A stretch of DNA of 55,464 nt from positions 1 through 55,464 of the forward strand of contig NZ_JAIWPR010000044.1 of NCBI RefSeq assembly GCF_021191635.1, read 5' to 3'. Shown here piece by piece: positions 45,124-53,723 of this stretch. The notes under the pieces are model-generated. The model saw nothing but the letters and a program-made list of their open reading frames with translations. It ran no database searches and was not told the DNA's origin. The position numbers were made by a program, and so were the translations under genes. The first letter of the stretch is position 1. Every line of letters starts with the position of its first letter. This DNA is from Alterluteimonas quercicellularis. GTDB taxonomy: Bacteria; Pseudomonadota; Gammaproteobacteria; Xanthomonadales; Xanthomonadaceae.

Positions 45124-46748
45124 CCGGGCCGCTCCGGCGCGCCGGCCGCTTCGCCGCGCCGCCGGCGCGGCGCCTGCGCCGCGGCCGCGCGCAGCGCGGC
45201 CAGCGTCGTGTGGTCGACCTTGCCGTTGGCGTTGAGCGGCAGGGCGTCGAGCGGGTGCAGCTCGGCGGGGACCATGTAGGGCGGCAGCCGCGACTTCATC
45301 GCCGCCAGCGCCGCGCGGGCATCGAGGCGCGCGCCGGCGACGAAGGCGGCGAGGCCGACGGGCGCGTCGTCGCCGGGCGCTGCGATCGCGATCACCGCCA
45401 CCTCGGCGGGCCCGCCCGCGCCCGCGCAGACCTCGCGCAGGTGCGCCTCGACCTCCTGCAGCTCGACGCGGTAGCCGCGCAGCTTGACCTGCCGGTCGGC
45501 GCGGCCGCGGAAGTGGGCGATGCCCTCGCGGTCGATCGCGGCGAGGTCGCCGGTGCGGTACCAGCGCGAAGCGGCGAGGCCGTCGAAGCGCGCATCGACG
45601 AAGCGCTCGGCGGTCTGCGCGGGGTCGCGCCAGTAGCCGAAGGCGAGCTGGGCGCCGCCCAGCCACAGTTCGCCGACCTCGCCGGGCGCGCAGCGCGTGC
45701 CGTCGTCGCCCACCACGGCGAGTTCCATGCCGGGCAGCGGGGCGCCGATCGGGACCACGGCGCGCTCGGGGTCGTCGGCCCGGAAGCGATGCGCGGTGCA
45801 GGCGATCGTGGCCTCGGTCGGCCCGTAGAGGTTCTCGCAGCGCGCGTGCGGCGCGGCCGCCGCCCAGGCGCGGGCCAGCGGACCGGGCAGGGCCTCGCCG
45901 CAGAACAGGGCCAGCGCGAGGTCCGGCAGCGCGCCGGCCGCGAGCAGGCCGTAGCGCTGCAGCGTGGCGGCCAGCGACGGCACCGAGAACCAGACGGTCA
46001 GCCGGTGCGCCCGCACGAACTCGGTGGGCATCAGCAGCGCCGGGCGCGGGATGCAGTACAGGCACGCGCCGGCGGCCCAGGTCACGAACATGTCGTGCAT
46101 CGACAGGTCGAAGGTCGGCTCGAAGAACTGCGTGCAGCGCTGCCGCTCGTCGAGCTCGGGATAGCGCGCGAGGGTCGCGTCGACGTAGGCGCTCAGCGCG
46201 TCGTGGCCCACGGCGACGCCCTTGGGCCGCCCGGTGCTGCCCGAGGTGAACAGCACGTAGGCGATGTCGCGGTCGGGCACGCCCAGGCCCGAGGCGCCGT
46301 CGCCGTCGCCGTGGTCCGGCCGCGGCGCGGGGACGGCCGGCTCGCCGGTCTCCGCCGCCTGGTCCGGCGCCGGCGAAAGCACGCGCAACGGGAAGTCGAG
46401 CCGGTCCAGCAGGCCCGGCAGCCGGGGGCGGCCGGTCGCGTCGCAGATCAGCGCGGCGGGCCGTGTGCGCTGCAGGATGTCGGCCATGCGCGCCTCCGGC
46501 AGGCTGGCGCCGAGTGGGACGTGGATCCGTCCGGCGAGCATGCAGGCGAGCGGCGCGCAGTACGCGGTGAGGCTGCGCTCGCCCAGGGTGGCGCAGACCG
46601 GACCGTCGATGGCGCGCAGCCTGGCGGCCAGGCGCTGCGCATGCGCCGCCAGCTGGCGGTAGGAATGGCTGCTTCCGTCGACCCAGAGCGCGGGCCGCTC
46701 CGGGAAGCGTGCCGCCGAGGCGAGGAAGCGGTCGATGGCGCGGGGCAT
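45120..46748 (-). CDS. stand-alone adenylation enzyme (NRPS A-domain-like)
   Basis: This 542-residue member of the ANL superfamily activates a carboxylic or amino acid as acyl-AMP for loading onto a carrier protein. Core motifs are AYVLFTSGSTGRPKGVAVGH (A3), FFEPTFDLSMHDMF (A4 region), NLYGPTEATI (A5), GELWLGGAQLAFGYW (A6), YRTGD (A7), FRGRADRQVKLRGYRVEL (A8), and the catalytic Lys in LPLNANGKVD (A10). It resembles amino-acid-adenylating domains more than acyl-CoA ligases. No carrier or condensation domain is fused. It is 9 bp after the reductase-hydrolase gene. Substrate specificity was not decoded. Confidence 0.9.
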   Translation of the reverse strand: MPRAIDRFLASAARFPERPALWVDGSSHSYRQLAAHAQRLAARLRAIDGPVCATLGERSLTAYCAPLACMLAGRIHVPLGASLPEARMADILQRTRPAALICDATGRPRLPGLLDRLDFPLRVLSPAPDQAAETGEPAVPAPRPDHGDGDGASGLGVPDRDIAYVLFTSGSTGRPKGVAVGHDALSAYVDATLARYPELDERQRCTQFFEPTFDLSMHDMFVTWAAGACLYCIPRPALLMPTEFVRAHRLTVWFSVPSLAATLQRYGLLAAGALPDLALALFCGEALPGPLARAWAAAAPHARCENLYGPTEATIACTAHRFRADDPERAVVPIGAPLPGMELAVVGDDGTRCAPGEVGELWLGGAQLAFGYWRDPAQTAERFVDARFDGLAASRWYRTGDLAAIDREGIAHFRGRADRQVKLRGYRVELQEVEAHLREVCAGAGGPAEVAVIAIAAPGDDAPVGLAAFVAGARLDARAALAAMKSRLPPYMVPAELHPLDALPLNANGKVDHTTLAALRAAAAQAPRRRRGEAAGAPERPG

Positions 46749-46757
46749 GGCGGCGTC

Positions 46758-48806
46758 CTAGGCGGCGTTCTGCTGGTCGGGCACGAGGTGGCGGCGCACC
46801 AGGTCCGCGACGCGCTGGTCGTAGTAGTGGGCGAAGTGGTCGCCCTCGGCGTCCCGGTGCAGCTCGCCCCGGCGCAGGCCGTCGCACAGGGCCCGGCCGA
46901 CGTCGGGATGGGTGACGACGTCGCGGTCGCCGACGTAGACCAGCACCGGCTGCGCCACGTCGGCGGTCCAGGCGTCCGGCCGCTCGGCGAACAGGGTGCG
47001 CATCATGTTGGCGTAGCGGAACAGCGACTGCGGCGTGCGGAAGGGCAGGCTGGTCATGTACAGCAGGTAGGGGTCGGTGCTGGTCAGGATGTTGCTGAGC
47101 ATGCGGCTGTCGCCGGCGTCGGAGGCGGCGGCGCCGTAGATCAGCTCGCAGTACTTCTCCGCCATGCGGTAGCTGCCCGCGATCTTGTCGAACAGCGTGC
47201 GGATGCCGGTCTCGAAGCGGGTGGTGCGGACGGTGTCCGAGGGCGGGATCGAGACGCCCGGGTTGAGCAGCACGGCGGCGCGCACGCGCTCGGGGAACGC
47301 GGCCATGGCGCGCAGCGAGACCTGCGCGCCGCTGCTCCAGCCGACCACGCTGGCCGACGCCAGGCCCAGCGACTTCTGGATGTCGACCAGGTCCTGCGCG
47401 TGCGCGAGCGAGCCGCAGTCGCCGGGATCGAAGGCGTCCTCGGCGCCCGGCACCCAGCGGCATTCCCAGGTGACGACGTGGAAGTCGCGCTGCAGGCGCT
47501 GCGCCAGCGGCCACATGAACTCCGCGGGCATGCCGTAGGCGTTGGCCAGGAACAGCGGCGGCTGCTTGGGGCTGCCGCAGGCGAAGACCTTCAGCGCGGC
47601 GCCGTCGCGGGCGAACACGAGCTGCGGGCGGAAGCCCACGCCGCCGGCTTCCTCCTGCTGCAGCTCCTGCACGAACGAGGTCAGGTAGCGGTCGACGTCG
47701 TCCCAGTCCAGCTGCGGCTGCGGCGGCGCGCTGCGCAGGAACCGCTTCTCGGCGCCGTAGTAGCCGGCATAGAAGCGGGTGCGCTCGTCGAACAGCTCCT
47801 GCAGCGGGCCGGCGTCGCCGCTGCGCTCGGTGACGAACGCCAGCCGGTCGGCGCCGGTCTTGCGGTCGATCATGGCGACCAGCTCCCCCATGTTCACGCC
47901 CTCGGGGTTGCTGAGGTGGAAGTAGCGCCGATCGTCGAAGCCCAGCGCCGACAGCCGCAGCATGTCGTAGACGCACTCGTCGACCGGGGTCAGGTTGGCG
48001 GTGGCGCGCTCGGCGCCGAGCAGTTCCAGCGGATGCTTCAGCTTGGCCAGGGTCTCGCGCAGCCGGTGGACCTCCTTCGCGAAGCCGTACACGCCGAAGC
48101 GGGTGGTGCCGCTGTGGTGGCTCGCGCGCGGCCCCATGACGACGGTCGGCCGCAGGATGCGGTAGCTCAGCCGGTGCGCCTCGCAGAAGTCGGCGACGAG
48201 GTGCTCGGCGGCGTGCTTGCTCTCCTCGTAGGCGTTGTTGTATTCGCGATCGGCCGAATGCCGCGCCTCCTCGATCTCGCCCTGCGCCTTGCCGGCGGTG
48301 TAGGCGGTGGAGACGTAGAGGAACTCCGCCGGCGCTGCGGCGGGGCCGGGCGGGCACAGCCTGCGGAACAGTTCGAGCATGTGGCGGGTGCCGTCGACGT
48401 TGTGCTCGAAGATCTCGCGGCGGTGCCGGTCCTCGAACTTCAGGCTGGCCGCGCAGTGCCAGACCTCCCGCGGCGCGGCCGCGCGCAGGCGGGCGAGCGC
48501 GTCCGCGTCCAGCCCGCAGTCGGGCCGGGCGATGTCGCCGGTGAGCACGTGCAGCCGCTCGTCGAGCAGGGCCCTGGGCAGCGGCCGCCGGTACGAGGCC
48601 GCGCACTCGGCCAGGTGCGCGTACAGCCGGGCGCGCGCCTGCCGCTCGGTGTCGCCGCGCACGATCGCGTAGACCGGGCCCGGCCACTCGATCCGGTGCA
48701 GCAGGAAGTGGCCGCCGAGGAAGCCTGTGGCGCCGGTGAGCAGGATCGGCGGGACGGCGCGCTCGGGCACGAGGGCGCTCGGATCTCGGGTGTCGGGACG
48801 CTGCAC
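46758..48806 (-). CDS. thioester reductase fused to alpha/beta hydrolase
   Basis: This 682-residue two-domain protein has an N-terminal extended-SDR thioester reductase (about residues 18-350). NAD(P) binding is at TGATGFLG (24-31), the catalytic Ser/Thr is in YVSTAYT (164-170), and Y193-x3-K197 is in NAYEESK. Such R domains release carrier-bound acyl chains as aldehydes or alcohols. The C-terminal part (about 400-682) is an alpha/beta hydrolase with nucleophile elbow GWSSG (Ser491), Asp in VGDRDVV and His in EGDHFAHY. The GTG start at 48806 is supported by AAGGAGAG 6 bp upstream. I know of no standard family with this fusion. Confidence 0.85.
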   Translation of the reverse strand: MQRPDTRDPSALVPERAVPPILLTGATGFLGGHFLLHRIEWPGPVYAIVRGDTERQARARLYAHLAECAASYRRPLPRALLDERLHVLTGDIARPDCGLDADALARLRAAAPREVWHCAASLKFEDRHRREIFEHNVDGTRHMLELFRRLCPPGPAAAPAEFLYVSTAYTAGKAQGEIEEARHSADREYNNAYEESKHAAEHLVADFCEAHRLSYRILRPTVVMGPRASHHSGTTRFGVYGFAKEVHRLRETLAKLKHPLELLGAERATANLTPVDECVYDMLRLSALGFDDRRYFHLSNPEGVNMGELVAMIDRKTGADRLAFVTERSGDAGPLQELFDERTRFYAGYYGAEKRFLRSAPPQPQLDWDDVDRYLTSFVQELQQEEAGGVGFRPQLVFARDGAALKVFACGSPKQPPLFLANAYGMPAEFMWPLAQRLQRDFHVVTWECRWVPGAEDAFDPGDCGSLAHAQDLVDIQKSLGLASASVVGWSSGAQVSLRAMAAFPERVRAAVLLNPGVSIPPSDTVRTTRFETGIRTLFDKIAGSYRMAEKYCELIYGAAASDAGDSRMLSNILTSTDPYLLYMTSLPFRTPQSLFRYANMMRTLFAERPDAWTADVAQPVLVYVGDRDVVTHPDVGRALCDGLRRGELHRDAEGDHFAHYYDQRVADLVRRHLVPDQQNAA

Positions 48807-48862
48807 GGTGAACTCTCCTTGTCGGTCGGCATGGCGCCGCGGGCGCCGGTGGATCGGGAGCT

Positions 48863-49108
48863 CTAGGCTCCGGCGAGGAAGTTGTCGCGGACGCGGCCCA
48901 GGGTGGCCGTCCTCGGGACCAGGTCCGGGGTGACGGGGATCTCGCGGTCGATCAGCTCCTCGATGATCAGGATGTACTCGACGAAGTTGATCGAGTCGAT
49001 CAGCTTCTGCTCGAACAGATCGGTGTCGTCGTCGATGTGCGCGATGTCCGGGTGGCGCTCGAGCAGCCATTCGCGCAGTGTCTCGATGCCGGAGGCCTGG
49101 AGGCTCAC
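48863..49108 (-). CDS. acyl carrier protein (PCP/ACP)
   Basis: This 81-residue carrier protein has the phosphopantetheine attachment Ser39 in LIDSINFVEYILIIEELI, a DSI variant of the usual DSL motif. A helical N-terminus (ETLREWLLERHPDI) and an acidic loop (IDDDTDLF) fit the ACP fold. The GTG start overlaps the stop of the di-iron oxygenase gene (GTGA). As the only carrier in the operon, it should accept the acid activated by the adenylation enzyme and present it to the oxygenase and reductase. Confidence 0.88.
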   Translation of the reverse strand: MSLQASGIETLREWLLERHPDIAHIDDDTDLFEQKLIDSINFVEYILIIEELIDREIPVTPDLVPRTATLGRVRDNFLAGA

Positions 49109-50031
49109 GCGGGGTTCGCCTGCAGGCGGATGCCCAGCCCTTCCATGAACTTCAGCGGCCGCTTCAGCAGCGCCGTGGCGTGGTGCGCGCGGCGGGCGGG
49201 ATGCTGCAGCAGCCGGCGGCGCAGCGCGACGCCGCCCTCGATGCCGCTGTCGCGGTACATGGCCGGCTGGTAGAGGGCCTCGATCGAGACCTGGACGAAG
49301 CGCTGCAGGTGGGCGACGGCGGCCTCGCGCTCGGCCGCGCCGCTGGCGGCGAAGGCGATCTCCTTGCTCTGCGACAGCACCGCACGGCCGAAGGTGATGT
49401 GCCGCGCCTCGTCGGCGTGGTGGATCTGGTGGATCGAGCGGACGAAGGGGGCGACGCGCTCGTCGCCGCCGGCCACGACGTTGTAGTAGCCGCCGATCTC
49501 CTCGAAGATGAAGATGCGAGCGAACAGCAGGAAGAAGGCCATCTCGTGGCCGAAGCGCTCGTCGGCGACGCCGGTCTTCTTGCTTGAGTAGATCTTGCCG
49601 CCGTAGCGGCGGCAGAACTCGCCGAAGAACCAGAGGTGCTTGTTCTCCTCGTCGATGAAGTGGTGGATGTAGGCCTCGATGTCGGGCAGGTCGGGCGCGT
49701 ACAGCCGGGCCGAGAGCAGGGCGATCAGCTCGCGCTCGCCCTCGACGTTGAGGCTGAAGGCGTTGATGCACTCCCACTTCGACAGCAGCTTCAGCTGTCG
49801 CTCGGGCAGTGCGTCCGCGTACTCGGTGCCGTGCACGCTCAGCAGCTCGGGCGACAGCCACCAGGCGTCGTCGGGCACGGTGTCGGGCCATTCGATCTTC
49901 GCGAAGCTGTTGACGTGGCGGTCCCGCGACAGCCGGATCAGCTGCTCGACCCGGGAGGCGAACACCGGGTCTTCGTCGATCTGCGCGAGTGCGGCCGCCG
50001 CGGTGGCGGCGGTGGTGGCGTTCGGAGACAT
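49105..50031 (-). CDS. AurF-type di-iron oxygenase (N-oxygenase)
   Basis: This 308-residue protein resembles the p-aminobenzoate N-oxygenase AurF family (pfam11583), which oxidises amines to hydroxylamine, nitroso or nitro groups with a di-iron centre. The ligand set can be traced: a Glu in NVEGEREL (95-102), E129-x-x-H132 in DEENKHLWFF, a Glu in FEEIGGYYN (177 or 178), and H204-x3-E208-x2-H211 in HHADEARH. No signal peptide is present. It is the first gene of the operon and shares a 4-bp overlap with the carrier protein gene, so the amine substrate may be carrier-bound. GGGAG precedes the ATG. Confidence 0.85.
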   Translation of the reverse strand: MSPNATTAATAAAALAQIDEDPVFASRVEQLIRLSRDRHVNSFAKIEWPDTVPDDAWWLSPELLSVHGTEYADALPERQLKLLSKWECINAFSLNVEGERELIALLSARLYAPDLPDIEAYIHHFIDEENKHLWFFGEFCRRYGGKIYSSKKTGVADERFGHEMAFFLLFARIFIFEEIGGYYNVVAGGDERVAPFVRSIHQIHHADEARHITFGRAVLSQSKEIAFAASGAAEREAAVAHLQRFVQVSIEALYQPAMYRDSGIEGGVALRRRLLQHPARRAHHATALLKRPLKFMEGLGIRLQANPA

Positions 50032-50050
50032 CCTGACTCCCTGTCTGCAG

Positions 50051-50073
50051 GACGGGCGAAAGCGATGCCCGTC
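50051..50073 (-). other. leader stem-loop before the oxygenase operon
   Basis: GACGGGC (50051-50057) and GCCCGTC (50067-50073) are perfect inverted repeats 20 bp before the di-iron oxygenase start, in the 240-bp gap where the operon promoter should lie. It could be a leader hairpin or the remnant of a terminator for fadD. No clear promoter box was identified. Confidence 0.45.
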
Positions 50074-50271
50074 GTGGCTCTTCCTGAGGCGAAACGTCCG
50101 GCCCGCGAACGATGCCGCGAGTGGCCCGGAATATCGTCAAACATGCGCCGGTTCAAGCCGCGCCGCACGATCGGGCCGGCGGCCGGCGCGAACATCGAAC
50201 GCCGTCACGCTGCAAACTGCACGGCCGGCGCAGGATTGGTGCGCCGCCGCACGGCGCAGCGCGAAGCGAAC

Positions 50272-51948
50272 CTAGGCGGCGGCCTGCTCGCGCAGTTCCC
50301 GGCGCAGGATCTTGCCCACGTTGCTCTTCGGCAGCTCGGCACGGAACTCGACGTGCTTCGGCTGCTTGTAGCCGGTGAGGTTCTCGCGCGCGTGCGCCCG
50401 GACCTGTTCCGCGGTGAGCGCGGGGTCCTTCTTCACGATCACGACCTTCACCGCCTCGCCGGACTTCTCGTCCGGCACGCCGACCGCGGCGACCTCGAGC
50501 ACGCCGGGCATCATCGCCACGACGTCCTCGACCTCGTTCGGGTACACGTTGAAGCCCGAGACCAGGATCATGTCCTTCTTGCGGTCGACGACGTAGAAGA
50601 AGCCCTGCGCGTCCATCCGCGCCATGTCGCCGGTGTGCAGCCAGCCGTCGGCGTCGATGATCCTCGCAGTCTCCTCGGGATGCTGCCAGTAGCCCTTCAT
50701 CACCTGCGGGCCGCGGATGCACAGCTCGCCGATCTCGCCCACGGGCAGCGGCTGGCCGTCTTCGCCCAGGATGCAGGCGTCGGTGGAGGAGATCGGCAGG
50801 CCGATCGAGCCGTTGTACTCGCCCAGGTCCATCGGGTTGATGCAGGCCGCGGGCGAGGTCTCGGTGAGCCCGTAGGCCTCGATCAGGGTGCAGCCGGTGA
50901 CCTGCTTCCAGCGATCGGCGACGGCGCGCTGCACCGCCGTGCCGCCGCCCAGCGAGAGGTTGAGGCGCGAGAAGTCGAGCTTGTCGAAGCCCGGCGTGTT
51001 GAGCAGGCCGTTGAACAGGGTGTTGACGCCGGTGATGGCGGTGAAGGGCACCTTGCCCAGTTCCTTGACGAAGCCCGGCATGTCGCGCGGGTTGGTGATC
51101 AGGTGGTTGTGGCCGCCGAACTTCATGAAGACCAGGCAGTTCGCGGTCAGCGCGAAGATGTGGTACAGCGGCAGCGCGGTGATGATGACTTCCTCGCCCA
51201 GGCGCGCGTTGGTCCCGATCCAGGTCGAGGCCTGCTGCATGTTGGCCACGAGATTGCGGTGGGTGAGCATGGCGCCCTTGGACACGCCGGTGGTGCCGCC
51301 GGTGTACTGCAGGAAGGCGATGTCGGCCGGCGCGATGTCCACGCTCTGCAGCGTGTGCCGCTGCCCGGCGGCGAGCGCCTCGCGGAAGCGGACGGCGCCC
51401 GGGATGTCGTAGTCGGGCACCATCTTCTTCACGTGCTTGAGCACGAAGTTGACGAGGGCGCCCTTGGGGAAGGGCAGCAGGTCGCCGAGGCCGGTGGTGA
51501 CGACCTGGCGGACCTGGGTGTCGGCGAGCACCTCCTGCACGGTCCTGCCGAAGTTGTCCAGGACCAGGATCGCGCTGGCGCCGGAATCGACGAGCTGGTG
51601 CCTGAGCTCGCGCGCGGTGTACATCGGGTTGGTGTTGACCACCGTCAGGCCCGCGCGCAGGATGCCGAAGGTGGCGATCGGGTACTGCAGGCAGTTGGGC
51701 ATCATGATCGCGACGCGATCGCCCTTCTTGAGCCTGAGCTCCCCCAGCAGGTAGGCCGCGAACTGCCGGCTGTAGGCGTCGACCTGGGCGTAGGTGATCG
51801 AACGCCCCATGTGGGAGAAGGCCGGGCGGTCGCGGTACTTCTCCAGCGACGACTGCAGGACCGAGACGATCGAGGGATATTCCTCGGGGTCGATCTGTTG
51901 CGGTACACCGGCGGGATAGCTCGCCAACCACGGACGCTCGAGGATCAT
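50272..51948 (-). CDS. fadD: long-chain acyl-CoA synthetase
   Basis: This 558-residue enzyme activates fatty acids to acyl-CoA (E. coli FadD has 561 residues). The ATP-binding P-loop is YTGGTTGVSKGAMLTHRN, and the acyl-CoA synthetase motif YGLTETSPA and the FACS signature DGWLHTGDMARMDAQGFFYVVDRKKDMI are intact. The catalytic Lys is in LPKSNVGKILRRELR. The ATG at 51948 follows a strong GGAGGGAACA site. It lies upstream of the N-oxygenase operon on the same strand, but 240 bp apart, and is most likely a separate beta-oxidation gene. Confidence 0.96.
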   Translation of the reverse strand: MILERPWLASYPAGVPQQIDPEEYPSIVSVLQSSLEKYRDRPAFSHMGRSITYAQVDAYSRQFAAYLLGELRLKKGDRVAIMMPNCLQYPIATFGILRAGLTVVNTNPMYTARELRHQLVDSGASAILVLDNFGRTVQEVLADTQVRQVVTTGLGDLLPFPKGALVNFVLKHVKKMVPDYDIPGAVRFREALAAGQRHTLQSVDIAPADIAFLQYTGGTTGVSKGAMLTHRNLVANMQQASTWIGTNARLGEEVIITALPLYHIFALTANCLVFMKFGGHNHLITNPRDMPGFVKELGKVPFTAITGVNTLFNGLLNTPGFDKLDFSRLNLSLGGGTAVQRAVADRWKQVTGCTLIEAYGLTETSPAACINPMDLGEYNGSIGLPISSTDACILGEDGQPLPVGEIGELCIRGPQVMKGYWQHPEETARIIDADGWLHTGDMARMDAQGFFYVVDRKKDMILVSGFNVYPNEVEDVVAMMPGVLEVAAVGVPDEKSGEAVKVVIVKKDPALTAEQVRAHARENLTGYKQPKHVEFRAELPKSNVGKILRRELREQAAA

Positions 51949-51985
51949 CCTGTTCCCTCCACCTGGTTTTTGCGGTTGCTGAAGT

Positions 51986-52003
51986 GCAACTCTGCGTTGT
52001 TGC
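51986..52003. promoter_or_regulatory. possible operator upstream of fadD
   Basis: GCAAC-N8-GTTGC forms a short inverted repeat 38 bp before the fadD start. It loosely resembles sites of fatty-acid regulators, but the arms are only 5 bp, so this is tentative. Confidence 0.3.
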
Positions 52004-52117
52004 CCGGATTGGAGCATAGGCTCCGGGCGACCGCAAGGCGGGCCGGCAGCGTGGATCGAGTCGCGTCGCGCGGCGCGCGCGTGCGGCGCGCACGGGCCGC
52101 ATGCGCAGCGCGTTCGC

Positions 52118-53440
52118 CTAGCGCGCATCGTGCGTGGGCGGCGGCGGCGTTCGCGGCAGTCCCGCGAGCATCGACTTCGGCAGCTTCGCGACCATGCCGG
52201 CGTTGCGCCCGGCCAGCGTCGCGACCCGGTACTCGGCGCCGGCGCCCAGCAGCTGCGCGGCCTCGGACAGGTCCAGCCCGTAGTCCTGCCGCAGCCATTG
52301 CACGAGGCCCGCGGTCGCCGCCTTCAGCGCGTCGTCGAGCGAGCCCGCCTGGCCCAGCGCCATCAGGTGCGTGGGCGATTCGATCCGCGGCATGCCGATC
52401 TGCGCGCCCTTCAGCACCTCCACGCCGAACTCGACGTCCATCGACGTCTCCAGCGCGTATTGCGTGGTCTCGCCGTCGCCCTGCGCGGCGTGGGCGTCGC
52501 CGAGGTAGAGCAGGGCGCCGGGCTGGAACACGGGCAGGTAGACGATGTTGCCCTCGACCACCTCGTTGAAGTCCATGTTGCCGCCGAAGCGGCCGCTGTC
52601 GCCGCTGGAGATCGGCGGGAAGCCGAAGCCCGGCGCCACGCCGAGGCCGCCCAGCATCGGGCGCAGCGGGATCTCCAGCCCCTCCAGCCGGCCGCCCCCC
52701 GCGTCCGGGCGGGCCACGCCGCGCGCGAGATCCAGCGTCCAGCGCCGCGGCCGGCCCAGCGATGCGGCTTCCGCGACCAGCGGCTGCGCGAGCGCGCGCC
52801 CGACGATGGCGTCGAGGCTGTCGGCGTAGGCGCGGTTCGGGCGCAGGCGCTCGATCTTCACCGCGAGCGTGTCGCCCGGCTCGGCGCCGACGACGAAGAA
52901 CGGCCCGGTCTGCGGGTTGCCGAACAGCGCCCGGGTCGCGCCGCCGGCGTCGACGCCGCCGGAATCCAGCGTGCGCGTGCGGACCGTATCGCCCGGCCAG
53001 ATCGTCAGCACCGGCGCGCGGTGCGGATCGAAGGCGTTGGCGTAGTCGGTGGGGACGTACTCGTGGCGCTGCGGAACTGCCGCACCGCGCGCCGGCACGC
53101 GACGGCCGGCGACGTCGTGCCGCGCGCGCCGCGCGGGATCGTTGGGGTCCGGGAAGTCGGCCTGGCCCGACAGCGCGTCGCCGTCCATGCGGACGCGATA
53201 GCGATAGGTCGCGCCGCGGGCGTCGGTGGCCTCGAAGGCCAGGTCGGCGCCATCGCCGCGGCCGTGCAGCGGGTCGCCGCCGAGGGTGCCCGACAGTGCG
53301 TCGCCCCGGCGCTCCAGCAGCAGCGACTGGTACTCGGGGCTGCCCCAGTGATCGACGTCCACGACCCAGTGCTCGGCGGAGGATGCGCTGCCAAAGGGCG
53401 CCGCCAGGCAGCCGAGCAGCATCAAGAGGTATCGTCGCAT
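52118..53440 (-). CDS. secreted acetamidase/formamidase family protein
   Basis: This 440-residue protein has a signal peptide (about residues 1-22, [22 protein letters not shown]), an N-terminal beta-rich segment of about 90 residues, and a C-terminal acetamidase/formamidase domain. Family features are [80 protein letters not shown] and the [13 protein letters not shown] segment. It should hydrolyse short amides in the periplasm. The leader before its ATG and its first codons (MRR-x-L) are duplicated in front of the next gene. Confidence 0.88.
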   Translation of the reverse strand: MRRYLLMLLGCLAAPFGSASSAEHWVVDVDHWGSPEYQSLLLERRGDALSGTLGGDPLHGRGDGADLAFEATDARGATYRYRVRMDGDALSGQADFPDPNDPARRARHDVAGRRVPARGAAVPQRHEYVPTDYANAFDPHRAPVLTIWPGDTVRTRTLDSGGVDAGGATRALFGNPQTGPFFVVGAEPGDTLAVKIERLRPNRAYADSLDAIVGRALAQPLVAEAASLGRPRRWTLDLARGVARPDAGGGRLEGLEIPLRPMLGGLGVAPGFGFPPISSGDSGRFGGNMDFNEVVEGNIVYLPVFQPGALLYLGDAHAAQGDGETTQYALETSMDVEFGVEVLKGAQIGMPRIESPTHLMALGQAGSLDDALKAATAGLVQWLRQDYGLDLSEAAQLLGAGAEYRVATLAGRNAGMVAKLPKSMLAGLPRTPPPPTHDAR

Positions 53441-53497
53441 CGTCGTTCTCCCGGGGGCGTCCATCCCAGGATGCCGCGAGGCGCGATGGGGTCGCGC
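53434..53497. repeat. duplicated gene leader, copy A
   Basis: These 64 bp covering the start codon and leader of the acetamidase gene closely match 54734-54799 in front of the BAAT-type hydrolase gene. Shared segments include GTCGCATCGTCGT, TCCCGGG and GAGGCGCGA. Confidence 0.75.
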
Positions 53498-53542
53498 CCG
53501 CGCCTGGGAGCGTGGGCGGCAGAAGCCGTCCGGGCTGCGCAG

Positions 53543-53644
53543 GTGGAACAGCACGTCCACCGCCGGGCGGTGACGGTTGACCGGATCGCCGTCGACGACC
53601 AGGCAGCGCCAGCCGGCGCCGTCGCGCGCGATGCCGAGGTCGCG
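53543..53644 (-). pseudogene. cheB fragment (duplicated)
   Basis: These 102 bp repeat the cheB coding sequence at 55055-55156 with only a few mismatches. Read on the minus strand they encode [19 protein letters not shown] then [15 protein letters not shown], matching CheB residues around its active-site region. No start, stop or remaining CheB sequence is present, so this is a broken remnant. Confidence 0.8.
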
Positions 53645-53723
53645 GCATCGGTGGCGGCGTGATCGCCGTCCGCGGCCCGAAGAACGAGGCCCGGCGCAGG
53701 CCGGGCCCTCTCTGAATCGATCC

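Noticed and set aside
45210..48866. A 1218-codon open frame on the plus strand opposite the N-oxygenase operon
   Set aside because: It is low-complexity Gly/Ala/Arg/Val sequence with no domain, and the opposite strand shows complete adenylation, reductase and hydrolase motifs.
50272..51948. FadD as part of the N-oxygenase operon
   Set aside because: A 240-bp gap separates it from the oxygenase gene. It is a standard-length FadD with full fatty-acyl signatures, whereas the operon has its own adenylation enzyme.
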